Shown piece by piece: positions 17,465-26,268 of a stretch of DNA of 64,000 nucleotides; the stretch's first letter is position 1; each line of letters starts with the position of its first letter. The position numbers and the translations under genes were made by a program. Under the pieces are notes generated by a model that did not search any database, had not been told where the DNA came from, and worked only from the letters and a program-made list of their open reading frames with translations. Origin of the DNA: Microbulbifer sp. MI-G (GTDB taxonomy: Bacteria; Pseudomonadota; Gammaproteobacteria; Pseudomonadales; Cellvibrionaceae); the NCBI RefSeq assembly GCF_030440425.1, contig NZ_CP098023.1:478501-542500 (forward strand). Reading direction: 5' to 3'.

Positions 17465-18465
17465 AGTCGCGGTGCCTCAACACTGTCGAGAATCTGTGTC
17501 AGGGCGCTGTCTGCGGTTTCTCCGTCGATCTCCATATCCGGGGACAGGCTCACGCGGTGGCGCATTACCGGAATCGCCATGGCTTTGATATCGTCGGGCA
17601 GAACGAAGGCCCGGTCCTGCAACAGGGCGCTGGCACGGGCCGCCTGCAGCAGGCCGATACTGGCGCGCGGGCCCGCCGGGCTGCGCAGTTGGGTGGCCTC
17701 GCGGGTGGCTCGAACCAACCGCACGGCGTAGTCCAGCACCTGCTGGTCCAGGGCGACCTGGGGTATCAGCGCCTGTAGTTGCTGCAGCTGCTCGATGGTG
17801 ATTTCGCCAGCCGGTTTTGCCTGCAGGTGCTGTTCGATGCGGCCGCTGCTGGCGGCGGCAGCCAGTTGCCGCTCCGCTTCCAGGCTGGGGTAGTCGATCA
17901 GGACCTTGAGCAGGAAGCGGTCGAGTTCCGCCTCCGGCAGCGGGTAGGTGCCTTCCTGTTCAATAGGGTTCTGGGTGGCGAGCACCATAAAGGGATTGGG
18001 TACTGAGAGTGCCTCGCCGTCAATAGTGACCTGCTTTTCCTGCATCACTTCCAGCAGCGCCGCCTGGGTTTTGGCCGGGGCGCGGTTGATTTCGTCTGCC
18101 AGCAGCAGGTTGGTGAAGACCGGGCCGCGGCGTACCTCGAAACGGCTCTCGCCCATGTTGTACATGGCGTGACCGGTAACATCCGCCGGCATCAGGTCCG
18201 GGGTGAACTGGATGCGGCGAAAGCTGCCACCAAAACAATTGGCCAGGGTGCGCACCAACAGGGTTTTGCCGAGGCCGGGCACACCCTCCAGGAGCACGTG
18301 GCCCGAGGCCAGCAGGGCTACCAGAACCTGGTCGACAACTTGTTCCTGGCCAATCAGCAGGCGGTTGATATTGTTGCGCAGCAACTGCAATTGGGCACAG
18401 GCGGCCTGCCAGTCCGGCGTGTTGTGGTGGGTTTGCTGTTCTGGTTGAAGGATGGTATCGCTCAT
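17461..18465 (-). CDS. MoxR family AAA+ ATPase
   Basis: 334 residues. Walker A is EGVPGLGKTLLV, Walker B is LLADEINRAPAKTQAALLE, sensor 1 is VLATQNPIEQEGTYPLPEAE, and sensor 2 lies in RASIGLLQAA. All AAA+ motifs look intact. MoxR ATPases act as chaperones that mature or remodel partners, usually with DUF58/VWA proteins encoded beside them. The gene overlaps its neighbours on both sides by 4 bp (DUF4350 stop, DUF58 start), so it sits in the core of a translationally coupled operon that also includes DUF4129, SpoIIM and RDD genes. Confidence 0.95.
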   Translation of the reverse strand: MSDTILQPEQQTHHNTPDWQAACAQLQLLRNNINRLLIGQEQVVDQVLVALLASGHVLLEGVPGLGKTLLVRTLANCFGGSFRRIQFTPDLMPADVTGHAMYNMGESRFEVRRGPVFTNLLLADEINRAPAKTQAALLEVMQEKQVTIDGEALSVPNPFMVLATQNPIEQEGTYPLPEAELDRFLLKVLIDYPSLEAERQLAAAASSGRIEQHLQAKPAGEITIEQLQQLQALIPQVALDQQVLDYAVRLVRATREATQLRSPAGPRASIGLLQAARASALLQDRAFVLPDDIKAMAIPVMRHRVSLSPDMEIDGETADSALTQILDSVEAPRL

Positions 18466-19784
18466 AGGACTGCCTCGATTCGCTGCAGGGTGCGCATGTG
18501 TTCAGTAAAGGATTCTTCGCTGGCCGCCGGTATTCCCCACAGGCTGGCGATGATGTCGTGTTCGCTGAGACCTGTTGCGGCACTCAGCCTCTCAGCCAGC
18601 TTGTGCCGGGATCCGGGGTCGGCGTCAGTGGCGCTGAGTCGGCGCAACAGTTCGGCGCGCTGGCCGCGCAGTAGCTGTTCGCAGTGGTCCTGTTGCCAGT
18701 AGTAGTGGCCACAGGCGGAGATATGCTCCAGCAGGGAGCGGCGCTTGGCTTCCGGGGCCGGTTGCAGGGGACCGAATCGGCGCGCGCGCAGCAACAACCA
18801 GCCGAGCAGGGCCAGAGCACCGGCAAAGAAGCCCTCTGCGGCGTATTTGCGCGCCAGGTAACTGAGCGATTCGAAACGCGGCCGGGTCAGGAAGACAAAC
18901 TCGCCGTTACCGGCCAGCAGTTGCAGGAAATAGGCATGATCGAAGTGTCCGATACGCTGAGAGTGCCAGATCTCGCTATCGGTCAGCAGGGTAATGACAC
19001 CGCTGCCCCGTTCAAATTGCATAAAGGGCACGGCTTCGTCGTCGCGCCATACCCTGGCCCAGAATACCGGTGCATCGGCGACAGTATTGTCGTCGAGTCC
19101 GGGATGGTAAAGCAGGTGGCTGGCATTGAAATGCAACTGGAACTCCACACCACTGTCCGAGGTCAGGCTGACCAGATCCTGTGGCTCCACTTCCGGGTTG
19201 CGGGGCTTCTCCCGAGCGATTTCAGCTTGCGCCTCTTTCTGTGTGGAGTCGTCTTTACCAATCCTGCGGTTGTACTCGCGCAGGGCCTCGCCGGGGCTCT
19301 GCTGCGGGCCCAGTTCGGCATCTTCACCGAGCAGTTGCTGCAGGGGTTGGGCGAAGTCGTACTCCTCGTGCCCCTGCATAATGGAGACATTCAGTGCTTC
19401 CAGCAGCCAGTCGCGCGCTTCACTGCGCTGCTCCTCAACATCAAAGCCCTCGGTGCGCGCCACCACAATGGCATGGCCACCGCTCTGTACCCAGTCCAGC
19501 AGTTCCGCCACCCGCTGCGGGTTGTAGACCAGAGAAGAACTGGCAATAAACAGGGTGGCGTCCGCAGAGAGCCCGTTGACTACAGAAAGATTCTCCGCCC
19601 GGCGGGGTTCCAGCCCCACAGCGGCCAGGTATTGTTCCGCTGCCAGGAACCGATTGCGTCGTGCCTCCGGGCCCCAACCGCGATCCCGCTCTTCGGTATA
19701 ACGCTCGAAAAAGGTCAAAAACCCCCATACCAACAGTGCACAGAACAGCAGCGAGCCGCCGATCAGCAGGCGTTTAACGGTCAT
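18462..19784 (-). CDS. DUF4350 domain membrane protein
   Basis: 440 residues from ATG 19784, which has GGAGGT eight bases upstream and overlaps the DUF4129 stop by 11 bp; the frame stays open further upstream but that part is inside the previous gene. An N-terminal helix (LLIGGSLLFCALLVWGFLTFF) and a second helix near residue 310 (FFAGALALLGWLLL) flank a periplasmic DUF4350 domain with a Rossmann-like strand (DATLFIASSSLVYN) and ARTEGFDVEE. Members are found only in MoxR/DUF58 clusters and have no defined activity. Confidence 0.85.
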   Translation of the reverse strand: MTVKRLLIGGSLLFCALLVWGFLTFFERYTEERDRGWGPEARRNRFLAAEQYLAAVGLEPRRAENLSVVNGLSADATLFIASSSLVYNPQRVAELLDWVQSGGHAIVVARTEGFDVEEQRSEARDWLLEALNVSIMQGHEEYDFAQPLQQLLGEDAELGPQQSPGEALREYNRRIGKDDSTQKEAQAEIAREKPRNPEVEPQDLVSLTSDSGVEFQLHFNASHLLYHPGLDDNTVADAPVFWARVWRDDEAVPFMQFERGSGVITLLTDSEIWHSQRIGHFDHAYFLQLLAGNGEFVFLTRPRFESLSYLARKYAAEGFFAGALALLGWLLLRARRFGPLQPAPEAKRRSLLEHISACGHYYWQQDHCEQLLRGQRAELLRRLSATDADPGSRHKLAERLSAATGLSEHDIIASLWGIPAASEESFTEHMRTLQRIEAVL

Positions 19785-21357
19785 TGCGGAATACCTCCTG
19801 CCATTCCTGGCACAATGCGTGTATCCGCGCGTCGATCGGATTGCGATGGGCGTAGGCCAGTTGCTGCCAATCGGTAGTGAGCTGTTGTACAAACCGGCTC
19901 AATGGAACCGTGACCGGGGGCAGGTGTTCCGCGGGCTCCCGCGAGCGCCTGTGCACCAACCGGGCACACTCACTTTCAGTCAGGTGATCGCCGAATTGAA
20001 ACTGGAAGTCCTCGATCAGGTGGGACAGGGTAGCGCGATACAGCAGGCCGAGACTGGCGCGCTTTTCTCCGGCTTGCCACAGGCGTTGTACTTCTGCGCA
20101 CACATCGTCGGGCAGGCTCGACTGGCGTATATCAAGTCCGAACAGGGTTTCCGGGACGGCAGCTTTGGGCTTGGATCTGGGCTGCCAGCGCAGATGCTTC
20201 AGGATGGTGTCGTGGTGGCGCCAGCCCAGGTAGATCAGCCCTGCAATCACCCCAATCCATAACAGGATCTCGATTAACCCGGCAATGACGGCTCCCCAGT
20301 TGGAATCGGACGCATCATCGGTATCGAGGGAAGGGCTAAACAACCACTCAATGAATTGGATCAGCCACTCGGGAATTTTCTGCTCTTTGCTTTCCCATCC
20401 CTTCAGGCGCCAGCCGTTGATCTGCTCTATTTGGTGGAAGTCTTCACCCGCGAGAATTTCATCGATGTGCTGCTGTGCTTGTTGTGGTGTTTCCAGCGCA
20501 TCCGCCCTGCTTTCCGGTGCCGGGGCGAGGGGGCTGAAGAAGAGGGCAAAAAGCAGGAGTAGCGTGACGGTGCCAGAGCCTCCGGCCACGCCGCGCCGGG
20601 GCGGTTGCTGCCTGCGCTGGTGGCGCTCGGCCAGGTCGCGGAACTGGAGTTCGATATCCCAGCCCTCCAACTCAATGCGCCGGCCGATGTACAAACAGAA
20701 ACCGGAGACGATATAAAACGGGGCCACTGCCGCCATGATAAACAGGTAGAGTACGTTGGAGAGCCATTCCAGCCCCAGGGTGTCGTTCCTGAGTATTGGC
20801 AGCCAGTCGATGTTGGCGGCCACCTGCTCGGGAATAAACAGGTAGATCAGGATAAATGCAGCGATCAGGAACAGCCCCTCCAGGTGGATTCCCGTCAGGG
20901 TCAGCCAGGTGGCGGCGCTGGCATGTTTTCGGTGCAGTACGCCGAGACGTGCGCTGCGCACAGCGCCACTGGATTGCTCCAACACGGTGACCGGCATATC
21001 GAAAGAGCGGGTGGGGTTCAGGCGGCGCAGGGTAATCCAGGCCAGCCAGTCGCGGCGGTTCTGTGCGAAAAACTGCTTTAATGCGGCCAGGGCCGATACC
21101 GGCGCCCCGAACAGGGCGCGGCTGATCATAAACAGTGGCAGGCGGTCAAACACCGGTTTCAACCACCATACGGCAAACAGTGACCAACCGGGATGTTCGG
21201 GCAGCAGCCAGGCGAGGGAGGCCAGCAGCAAGGCCGCAGGCAGCAGCCACACCAAAAACAGGGGCAACCAGTATTGTCGTGCCAGGGCCGTACCCAGGTC
21301 GATGGACTCCCAGGGCGAGCGCAGGCGCGCGCGCACGGTCAGGTTTTCAATGTGCAC
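19774..21357 (-). CDS. DUF4129 domain membrane protein
   Basis: 527 residues from GTG 21357 (GGGAGG six bases upstream), overlapping the SpoIIM-like stop by 11 bp; a longer upstream frame lies inside that gene and is rejected. Several membrane helices are present: about 25-50, 155-180, 200-230, 280-297 and 390-410. The C-terminal soluble part (LGLLYRATLSHLIE..., HLTESECARL) is the DUF4129 domain. A Pro/Glu-rich periplasmic stretch separates the helices. In other bacteria such proteins accompany MoxR/DUF58 and sometimes carry a transglutaminase-like domain, which is not seen here. Role unknown. Confidence 0.85.
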   Translation of the reverse strand: MHIENLTVRARLRSPWESIDLGTALARQYWLPLFLVWLLPAALLLASLAWLLPEHPGWSLFAVWWLKPVFDRLPLFMISRALFGAPVSALAALKQFFAQNRRDWLAWITLRRLNPTRSFDMPVTVLEQSSGAVRSARLGVLHRKHASAATWLTLTGIHLEGLFLIAAFILIYLFIPEQVAANIDWLPILRNDTLGLEWLSNVLYLFIMAAVAPFYIVSGFCLYIGRRIELEGWDIELQFRDLAERHQRRQQPPRRGVAGGSGTVTLLLLFALFFSPLAPAPESRADALETPQQAQQHIDEILAGEDFHQIEQINGWRLKGWESKEQKIPEWLIQFIEWLFSPSLDTDDASDSNWGAVIAGLIEILLWIGVIAGLIYLGWRHHDTILKHLRWQPRSKPKAAVPETLFGLDIRQSSLPDDVCAEVQRLWQAGEKRASLGLLYRATLSHLIEDFQFQFGDHLTESECARLVHRRSREPAEHLPPVTVPLSRFVQQLTTDWQQLAYAHRNPIDARIHALCQEWQEVFRNDR

Positions 21358-22318
21358 CTGTGGCCTCCCGCCGCCCGGCCAGGGCGAAGTAAGCGAAAAC
21401 CACGAGCCACAGCAGGCCGCCGACACCGAGTTTGATACTGATCGGAGTGGCGGCGCTGGAAGACCAGAAGGCCTCGAGGAAGGCGGCAATCACCAGCATC
21501 AGAAAAGTGCCATACATGATTTTCATTGCCTCGACACTGGCCAGGCGCAGGGCTATCGAGCGCCGGTGCTGCCCCGGGTCCACCAGAGAGCGCCCGAGCA
21601 ACAGGCCGGCAGCACCGGCCAGGACAATGGCGGTCAACTCAAAAGCGCCGTGGCCAATCACAAAGGGATAAAACGTAGAGACAAACCCGACGCGTGTTAT
21701 GTGGCCAAAAACCGCACCGAGGTAGACGCCATTGAAAACCAGAAAAAAAATGGAGCCGAGGCCAAACAGTATGCCACCGGCAAAAGTGCGGAAAGCGATG
21801 CCGATATTGTTCTTGATATAGAAGCCGAACATGGCCAGGTCGGTGTCCGAGCCGCGCTCGCGGCCCAGTACGCGGTTGCCGGGGTCATACATGGACTCCA
21901 GTGAGAGTACGTCTGCCGGAGACATCACGGCGTAAATCAGTGCATCGTTGTTGTAGGTGCCGATGCCCATCACCAGAGCCGGTAACAAAAACAGGGCGCT
22001 GGCCAGTGCCACAGCGCGGCCATTGGCCCGCACCGCTTGGGGAAAGCCTGCCAGCAGGTAGTGCAGCCAGCCCCTGCGACGCAGGGTCTGCTGGCGATAG
22101 ACCCGGTGGTGGGCTGCCATCACCAGCTGGTTGAGGTGATCGATCAGGCGGCTGGTGTATTGCCGCTCCTTGGCCACTGCCAGCTGCTGGCACAGGTTGC
22201 GATAGGCTGCGGGTAGGTCCAGTGTGGCTGGATCCGCATTTTTTCCACCCCCTTTTAACCAGGTCTCCAATTGTGCCCAACTATCGCGATAGCGGTTCTC
22301 GAAATCTCTCTGTCGCAT
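21347..22318 (-). CDS. SpoIIM/DUF95 family membrane protein
   Basis: 323 residues. A soluble helical N-terminus (about 1-100, with AYRNLCQQLAVAKE and LVMAAHHRVYR) precedes a five- or six-helix membrane part with family landmarks: FGFYIKNNIGIAFRTFAGG, FLVFNGVYLGA and FYPFVIGHGAFELTAIVLAG. The family is named after Bacillus stage II sporulation protein M, but in non-spore-formers these proteins travel with RDD and MoxR/DUF58 genes and have no known biochemical role. Start is ATG 22318, 6 bp after the RDD stop, consistent with one operon. Confidence 0.9.
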   Translation of the reverse strand: MRQRDFENRYRDSWAQLETWLKGGGKNADPATLDLPAAYRNLCQQLAVAKERQYTSRLIDHLNQLVMAAHHRVYRQQTLRRRGWLHYLLAGFPQAVRANGRAVALASALFLLPALVMGIGTYNNDALIYAVMSPADVLSLESMYDPGNRVLGRERGSDTDLAMFGFYIKNNIGIAFRTFAGGILFGLGSIFFLVFNGVYLGAVFGHITRVGFVSTFYPFVIGHGAFELTAIVLAGAAGLLLGRSLVDPGQHRRSIALRLASVEAMKIMYGTFLMLVIAAFLEAFWSSSAATPISIKLGVGGLLWLVVFAYFALAGRREATGAH

Positions 22319-22324
22319 AACTCG

Positions 22325-23008
22325 TTATTCTCGGCCACCCAGCAGCCAACTGGCCACCGAGCGCAGATAACCCAGCGCGGCGCTGTCTCTCTTTTGGGTA
22401 ATGGGCTCGAGTAAATTGGCCAGTTCCTGTTGGCGCGCTTCACTCAAGTCGTCGTGGCGCTCAAACAGACTGACCAGGGCCTGCTGGTCCTGTCGTTTCA
22501 GGTTGCGCGGTGGCGGCAGTGGGGTGCTGTCCGGCAGGGCGACCGGCGCTTTGTCGGCCTCCCGGTAGACCACCAGAGTGCCTGCGGCCAGATCGCCGAG
22601 GCGCTGGAAGTGCCGCCCGAGGGTCATGGCGATCACACCGGTGGCATAGGCGAAGGGCAGGAAGTCGGCAAAGCGCAGCAGGTTGCGCACCAGGGAGGCT
22701 CCCCAGGAAATGGGGGTCAGGTTGTCATTCACCACCATCAGGCCGAAGGCTTTTTTCCCCGGTGTCTGGCCGCCGCGCAGCACTTCAAAGAACACCGGGT
22801 AGAACCACTCCAGCAGGAAGGAGCAGACCAGCCAGATGCCGATACCGGCAGTGTCGGCAACGGCCAGACCAATGCCCAGCGCTATGAGTACCAGGGTGCG
22901 ATACAACACATCCACCGCATAGGCGAGGATGCGCGGGACAGGCCCTGCAGCCCGCGCATGCAGATCGATCCCTTCGGGGGTTTCGACGTGATAGGTGGTA
23001 TCCAGCAA
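22325..23008 (-). CDS. RDD family membrane protein
   Basis: 227 residues. The RDD motif occurs as RILAYAVDVLYR near residue 27, followed by helices at about 35-55, 60-75 and 110-130. The block GGQTPGKKAFGLMVVND is the usual loop after TM2. The C-terminal tail of about 70 residues is charged and cytoplasmic. RDD proteins have been linked to transport and osmotic or ion stress in some species, but the role in MoxR clusters is unknown. It lies 27 bp after the upstream membrane gene and 6 bp before the SpoIIM-like gene. Confidence 0.9.
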   Translation of the reverse strand: MLDTTYHVETPEGIDLHARAAGPVPRILAYAVDVLYRTLVLIALGIGLAVADTAGIGIWLVCSFLLEWFYPVFFEVLRGGQTPGKKAFGLMVVNDNLTPISWGASLVRNLLRFADFLPFAYATGVIAMTLGRHFQRLGDLAAGTLVVYREADKAPVALPDSTPLPPPRNLKRQDQQALVSLFERHDDLSEARQQELANLLEPITQKRDSAALGYLRSVASWLLGGRE

Positions 23009-23035
23009 GCCTGCGCTCCTGTCAGGTCGGAGGGT

Positions 23036-23770
23036 CTATGCCCTGTGGGGACTGCCAAAAACTTTGCGATAGGCGACGCCAATCGCGATAAACAAGAGCG
23101 GCAGGGCCCAGATCATACCTATTAACACCGCTAAGAAGCCGGCAAGCCCTATCAAAAGGAGCAAGATCAAAAAGCCGAGGAAACTAAACCAGCGCTTTGT
23201 CACTGCCTTGCGCGAGGCTTCCAGGGCCTGCCAGGGTCCCAGGTTTTGATCGACCACCAGAGGGATGGCAAATAGATAGGCAACCATCAGGTAGATCCCC
23301 GGGAGAACAAGCAGGAGAAGTCCGATAAAAATAAAGATGGCCATCAGGAAATTGACAATAACCAGAGGGACAATCTTATCGAAATAAGCCAGTACCTCTG
23401 TGCCGGAGGTGTCTTCCCCTCGGGCAATCTTTATTCCGATCATTGTCATTCCGGCGGCGAGGGGAAACCCGATAATCGTCGTGATCAGGTTGTAAATGAG
23501 CTCTTGGGTGAAGGAGGCATCACCTTCCGCTGTGAAGACCCCGGTGATAAAGCCTGCAACCACAGTGATGGCAATGAGTGCAATCACATACAACAATATG
23601 CCCAGCCAGACTGTGCGTTTTTTACCCTTTGAAAGACGCCAGCCCTCACTGACGGTCTCGCTGATGGAAAACGAATAATCCCCGGCAATCCCCTTTTCAA
23701 CAGAGCCGAAATCGCCGTGTTCTTCCCCGTTGGTCAGCTCTGCTTGGGGGGCTTTATACATATCGCTCAT
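23036..23770 (-). CDS. Multi-pass membrane protein heading the MoxR operon
   Basis: 244 residues from ATG 23770 (MSDMYKAPQAEL; GAGG about 12 bases upstream); ATG 23761 is also possible. The N-terminal 45 residues are soluble and acidic, followed by six hydrophobic helices with DQNLGPWQALEASRKAV in the last loop. That phrase is typical of the glycerophosphodiester phosphodiesterase membrane-domain/DUF975-like group, but I do not recognise a precise family. It lies 27 bp upstream of the RDD gene on the same strand, so it is probably the first gene of the operon or an accessory subunit. Confidence 0.7.
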   Translation of the reverse strand: MSDMYKAPQAELTNGEEHGDFGSVEKGIAGDYSFSISETVSEGWRLSKGKKRTVWLGILLYVIALIAITVVAGFITGVFTAEGDASFTQELIYNLITTIIGFPLAAGMTMIGIKIARGEDTSGTEVLAYFDKIVPLVIVNFLMAIFIFIGLLLLVLPGIYLMVAYLFAIPLVVDQNLGPWQALEASRKAVTKRWFSFLGFLILLLLIGLAGFLAVLIGMIWALPLLFIAIGVAYRKVFGSPHRA

Positions 23771-24181
23771 GCTTGTGAATATCCTCGTTATGTCTTTAGT
23801 GTTGGAGCGTCCAGAGTCCCGATACGAATATCTCACAGCCGGGATCGAGGAACAATGTCGCGCCAGCACATCAGCAGGTTGTAGAAGTTCCCAGTCCGTT
23901 CATGGGAGTGAATAATTGCCAACACGGGGCTCCATCATCGGGATAGCCCCCCGCAATGGCCAAGGGTCTCGATAAGATATGGTTAAATAATAACCATTCA
24001 GGATGTTTGAAGAGCGTACCCTAAAGAGAAATTCTACGATAAATCAGCGCACAGCGCTGTGAAAAGGCGGCCATCAACCGGTCAACCTATTGACCGGCCC
24101 AGTGAATAGGGATAGAGGCTTTGGGCGCAGGGGGGGTAGAATAAGTGGCGATAACGTTGACGAGAATAAAGGAAAGATGCC
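23771..24181. other. Divergent intergenic region with inverted repeat
   Basis: About 410 bp between the leftward membrane operon and the rightward M20 gene, with no gene seen. It contains CCGGTCA/TGACCGG (24078-24084 with 24091-24097), a perfect 7-bp dyad about 85 bp before the M20 start, which could be an operator or a small hairpin. It presumably holds both divergent promoters. Confidence 0.5.
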
Positions 24182-25483
24182 GTGAAAAAACTGTTTCTGC
24201 CCCTGGCCATCGGCGCTTCGCTACTGGCCGCCCATGCGATCGCCGCAGGCAGCGATCCCCAACAGCTGTTGCAACAGACCGAGTCCAGGGTGATCGAATG
24301 GCGCCGGCATCTGCACCGGAACCCGGAGTTGGGCAACCGGGAATTTGAAACGGCAAAATACATCGAACAGCACCTCCAGTCCCTGGGCATGGAAACCGAG
24401 AGCGGGGTGGCTCACACCGGCGTTATCGGTCTGTTAAAGGGGAGCAGGCCCGGCCCTACCGTGGCGCTGCGCGCGGATATGGATGCCCTGCCGGTCACCG
24501 AGAGAACGGATGTTCCCTTCGCGTCCAAGGTGCGCAGCACCTATCAGGGCAGGGAGGTGGGCGTTATGCACGCCTGTGGTCACGACACCCATGTGGCGAT
24601 GCTGATGGGTGCTGCCGAAGTCCTGGCCAATCTCCGCGACCAGTTGGCCGGTAATGTATTGTTTATTTTCCAGCCCGCCGAAGAGGGTGCGCCGGATGGC
24701 GAGGAAGGCGGGGCCGAGTTGATGCTGAAAGAGGGCCTGTTCAAAAAATACCAGCCGGATGTGGCTTTCGGCCAGCACGTGACCTCTTCTCTGCCCGCTG
24801 GGGTTTTTGGTTACCGTTCGGGTCCGCTGATGGCCGCCGCTGACGAGTTCCGCATCACCATTACCGGCCGCCAGACCCACGGTTCGCGCCCCTGGGGCGG
24901 GGTTGACCCCATTGTTGCCGCCGCGCAGGTGGTGATGGGCACTCAGGCTATTGTCAGCCGCCAGATCGACATCACCAAGGAACCGGCGGTGATTTCCTAT
25001 GGCCGGATCGACGGCGGCGTGCGCAACAATATTATTCCCGACAGCGTGTACTTAAACGGCACCATCCGCAACTTTGACATGAATAACCGCGCGGAAATTT
25101 TCAAGCGCCTGAAAACCACCGCTGAACTGGTTGCGGAGAGTTCCGGGGCCGTGGCCGAAGTGGATATCCTCGAAGGGTACCCGGTGACGATAAACAATGC
25201 AGAACTCACGCAAATGGCCCTGCCGGTGCTCAGGTCCGTGGCCGGTAAAGAAAAGGTGATCGAGGTTCCCAAAATTACCGGTGCGGAGGATTTTTCCTAC
25301 TTTGCCAATGCAGTGCCCGGCTTTTTCTATTTCCTCGGCATAACCCCGCAGGGCGAGGACCCGAGCAAGGCGCCCAGCAATCATTCACCCTTGTTTTATG
25401 TGGATGAAAGCGCACTGCGCCAGGGCACCGAAGCGCTGACCCTGCTGACCCTGGATTATATGGCGAACTATCGCAAGCAGTAA
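24182..25483 (+). CDS. Exported M20 family amidohydrolase
   Basis: 433 residues from GTG 24182 (AAGGAAAG upstream). The signal peptide (MKKLFLPLAIGASLLAAHAIA) places it in the periplasm. The metal-binding M20D layout is intact: HACGHDTHVAM (Cys and His ligands), FQPAEEG (Glu), FGQHV (His) and SNHSP near the C-terminus. The lid/dimerisation domain is around 200-310 (AAADEFRITITGRQTHGSRP). Relatives hydrolyse N-acyl amino acids, hippurate or indole-acetyl conjugates; most are cytosolic, so export is a notable difference. The substrate is unknown. No operon partner lies downstream. Confidence 0.9.
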   Translation: MKKLFLPLAIGASLLAAHAIAAGSDPQQLLQQTESRVIEWRRHLHRNPELGNREFETAKYIEQHLQSLGMETESGVAHTGVIGLLKGSRPGPTVALRADMDALPVTERTDVPFASKVRSTYQGREVGVMHACGHDTHVAMLMGAAEVLANLRDQLAGNVLFIFQPAEEGAPDGEEGGAELMLKEGLFKKYQPDVAFGQHVTSSLPAGVFGYRSGPLMAAADEFRITITGRQTHGSRPWGGVDPIVAAAQVVMGTQAIVSRQIDITKEPAVISYGRIDGGVRNNIIPDSVYLNGTIRNFDMNNRAEIFKRLKTTAELVAESSGAVAEVDILEGYPVTINNAELTQMALPVLRSVAGKEKVIEVPKITGAEDFSYFANAVPGFFYFLGITPQGEDPSKAPSNHSPLFYVDESALRQGTEALTLLTLDYMANYRKQ

Positions 25484-25537
25484 TCAAAGGGTCTTTTGAA
25501 TGGCAGGTTGGAAAAACAGGATAAAGCCCCTGGACCT

Positions 25538-25804
25538 CTACGGAGAGGTCGATTCCAACTTGTCGAGCTGCTGGATCACTGCCTCCCTGATGGGGCATCT
25601 TGCGCTTATGACTCTCGCATCTTCGTAATTAATGGGATAGGGTTTGAAGCCGTAATTTTTGTCCTGGCAGTGTTTATCAAAAAAGTGCGAAGCATACGGG
25701 CAACTGACCACTTTTTTAGCTCTATTCAGGATTGCATTGACAAGTAATTCTGGCGGTTTATTTAAGCGGGTCGACGGGGATTTGGCTCGCGGTTTCAGGG
25801 ACAC
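25538..25804 (-). CDS. Small hypothetical protein
   Basis: 88 residues from GTG 25804, with AGGAG only three bases upstream, so initiation is uncertain. The sequence is basic at the start, then AILNRAKKVVSCPYASHFFDK and ISARCPIREAVIQQLDKLE. No family was recognised. It diverges from the GFA gene at 25850. Base use is closer to the AT-richer accessory DNA than to the core genes. It may be a real small gene or chance. Confidence 0.35.
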   Translation of the reverse strand: MSLKPRAKSPSTRLNKPPELLVNAILNRAKKVVSCPYASHFFDKHCQDKNYGFKPYPINYEDARVISARCPIREAVIQQLDKLESTSP

Positions 25805-25849
25805 AAACTCCTAATAAGTGTTAGAGCATCACATCATGGAGACAACGAT

Positions 25850-26251
25850 ATGGTACAAGGTGAATGCAACTGCGGAGCGGTAAGCTTTACAGTTGATGCC
25901 GGGATCTCTGACGTTTTTGTCTGCCACTGTTCTATTTGCAGGCGCTCTACAGGTAGCGGTGGTATAGCGGTGGCAGTGGTAGCGAATAAAGCCCTCGCCT
26001 GGATCAAAGGGCAAGACCAAATAAGCTACTGGTCAAAGCCGGGGCACGAATGGCATACGTATTTTTGTCAAGTTTGTGGCACTGCTGTTCCAGGAGAAAA
26101 CGATGCAGAAAGTATGTATCTACCCGTTGGTACATTGACTTCGGGTTGCGAGAATCTGCGGGTCGCCCATCATTTGTATGTGCATTCAAAAGCCTCGTGG
26201 GAGGAAATCGGTGACTCAGGGAAGCAACATATCGAAAATTATAAGCCCTAG
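25850..26251 (+). CDS. GFA family zinc protein (CENP-V/GFA domain)
   Basis: 133 residues. Cysteine motifs match the GFA fold: GECNCGAV, VFVCHCSICRRSTGS and the later YFCQVCGTAVP. The structural zinc and the possible second site look intact. The family is named after glutathione-dependent formaldehyde-activating enzyme, but most members have no demonstrated activity. ATG 25850 has GGAGA upstream. A GTTAGAGC sequence lies 30 bp before the start, like the one before the cassette gene at 28240; GFA genes are common in integron cassettes, so this may be an old cassette, although no full attC is visible. Confidence 0.88.
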   Translation: MVQGECNCGAVSFTVDAGISDVFVCHCSICRRSTGSGGIAVAVVANKALAWIKGQDQISYWSKPGHEWHTYFCQVCGTAVPGENDAESMYLPVGTLTSGCENLRVAHHLYVHSKASWEEIGDSGKQHIENYKP

Positions 26252-26268
26252 GGTAGAAAAAATAATGA

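Noticed and set aside
18684..19877. Long open frame antisense to the DUF4350 gene
   Set aside because: Shadow of GC-rich coding DNA; the minus-strand gene has a strong ribosome site and family signature.
25805..25849. GTTAGAGC box as an attC right end
   Set aside because: No matching AAC core or left arm lies within 140 bp upstream, so a full site is not supported; kept only as a hint.
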